Assembly (NCBI GenBank): GCA_040357565.1
Contig: JBDODJ010000003.1
From: Cercozoa sp. M6MM
Taxonomy: Eukaryota > Endomyxa: Ascetosporea
Reading direction: 5' to 3' (one strand)
Length of the DNA: 64,000 nt
Shown here: positions 63,873 to 64,000 of the stretch, one piece after another
How the letters are laid out: each line of letters begins with the position of its first letter
How positions within the stretch are numbered: the first letter of the stretch is position 1
Position numbers and translations under genes: made by a program
Notes under the pieces: generated by a model
What the model saw: only the letters and a program-made list of their open reading frames with translations
The model's database searches: none
Told to the model about the DNA's origin: nothing

Positions 63873-64000
63873 GTTAGTGCGATGAGAAAAAACACTCGTG
63901 TCAGTTGACAACGTTAAGAGCCCACTTGGTGAAGACTCACTAAACTACAATGCGATGCAGAGTTTGCGAAAGTTAGGGAGCGTGCCGGAGCAGAAATGCA

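Overview
This is a nuclear window from a compact, intron-rich unicellular eukaryote. Nearly every gene is split into many short exons by GT...AG introns of roughly 40-150 bp. Genes lie head to head or tail to tail with only a few hundred bases between them. Simple-sequence tracts ((TG)n, (TGTCTG)n, (AT)n, (GA)n, long C runs) sit mostly inside introns. The gene set includes CEP70, beta-tubulin, ARPC5, a snapin-like BLOC-1/BORC subunit, a MOB protein, SF3B3 and an RNase H1 with hybrid-binding domain. It points to a protist with centrioles and an actin/Arp2/3 cytoskeleton. The beta-tubulin would suit a SAR-type protist, but I cannot place the lineage from the sequence alone. Exon structures were read by hand from splice signals and reading frame, so gene ends are firmer than every internal boundary.

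0-14 kb: omega-amidase NIT2 (-), SCAMP membrane protein (+), mitochondrial ribosomal protein L12 (-), a PH-domain protein (+), a Swd2/WDR82-like WD40 protein (-), an unrecognised multi-exon gene (-) and Arp2/3 subunit ARPC5 (+). 14-24.5 kb: a long SF3B3 gene with about twenty introns, a tiny one-membrane-span protein, a divergent P-loop GTPase-like gene (-) and beta-tubulin (+).

25-40.5 kb: a Gln/Arg-rich unknown (-), a PH plus TKL kinase (+), a snapin-like protein (+), an RGS-domain protein (-), the SWR1/SRCAP zinc-finger subunit ZNHIT1/VPS71 (+), a CEP70 homologue (+) and RNase H1 (-). 40.6-50.5 kb: an ankyrin protein (+), U3 snoRNP component WDR43/UTP5 (-), an uncharacterised protein with a PGQ-HPGLG motif (+) and a THUMPD3-type tRNA methyltransferase (+).

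50.4-52.3 kb is poor in genes and has a small gap. 52.3-64 kb: a mitochondrially targeted unknown (-), a small membrane protein (+), an FHA/polynucleotide kinase-phosphatase gene broken by a 100-N gap (+), a MOB protein (-), an unknown membrane protein (+) and a secreted proteinase K-like subtilase (-).

There is no operon-like grouping. Functions are mainly housekeeping: splicing, ribosome biogenesis, tRNA modification, chromatin, cytoskeleton and DNA repair. I saw no convincing tRNA, rRNA, CRISPR or complete transposon. The most notable non-coding signals are a roughly 70-bp sequence present twice in opposite orientation, a strong sense-strand polarity of the TG and C tracts in introns, and frequent GTAC-type 5' splice sites.
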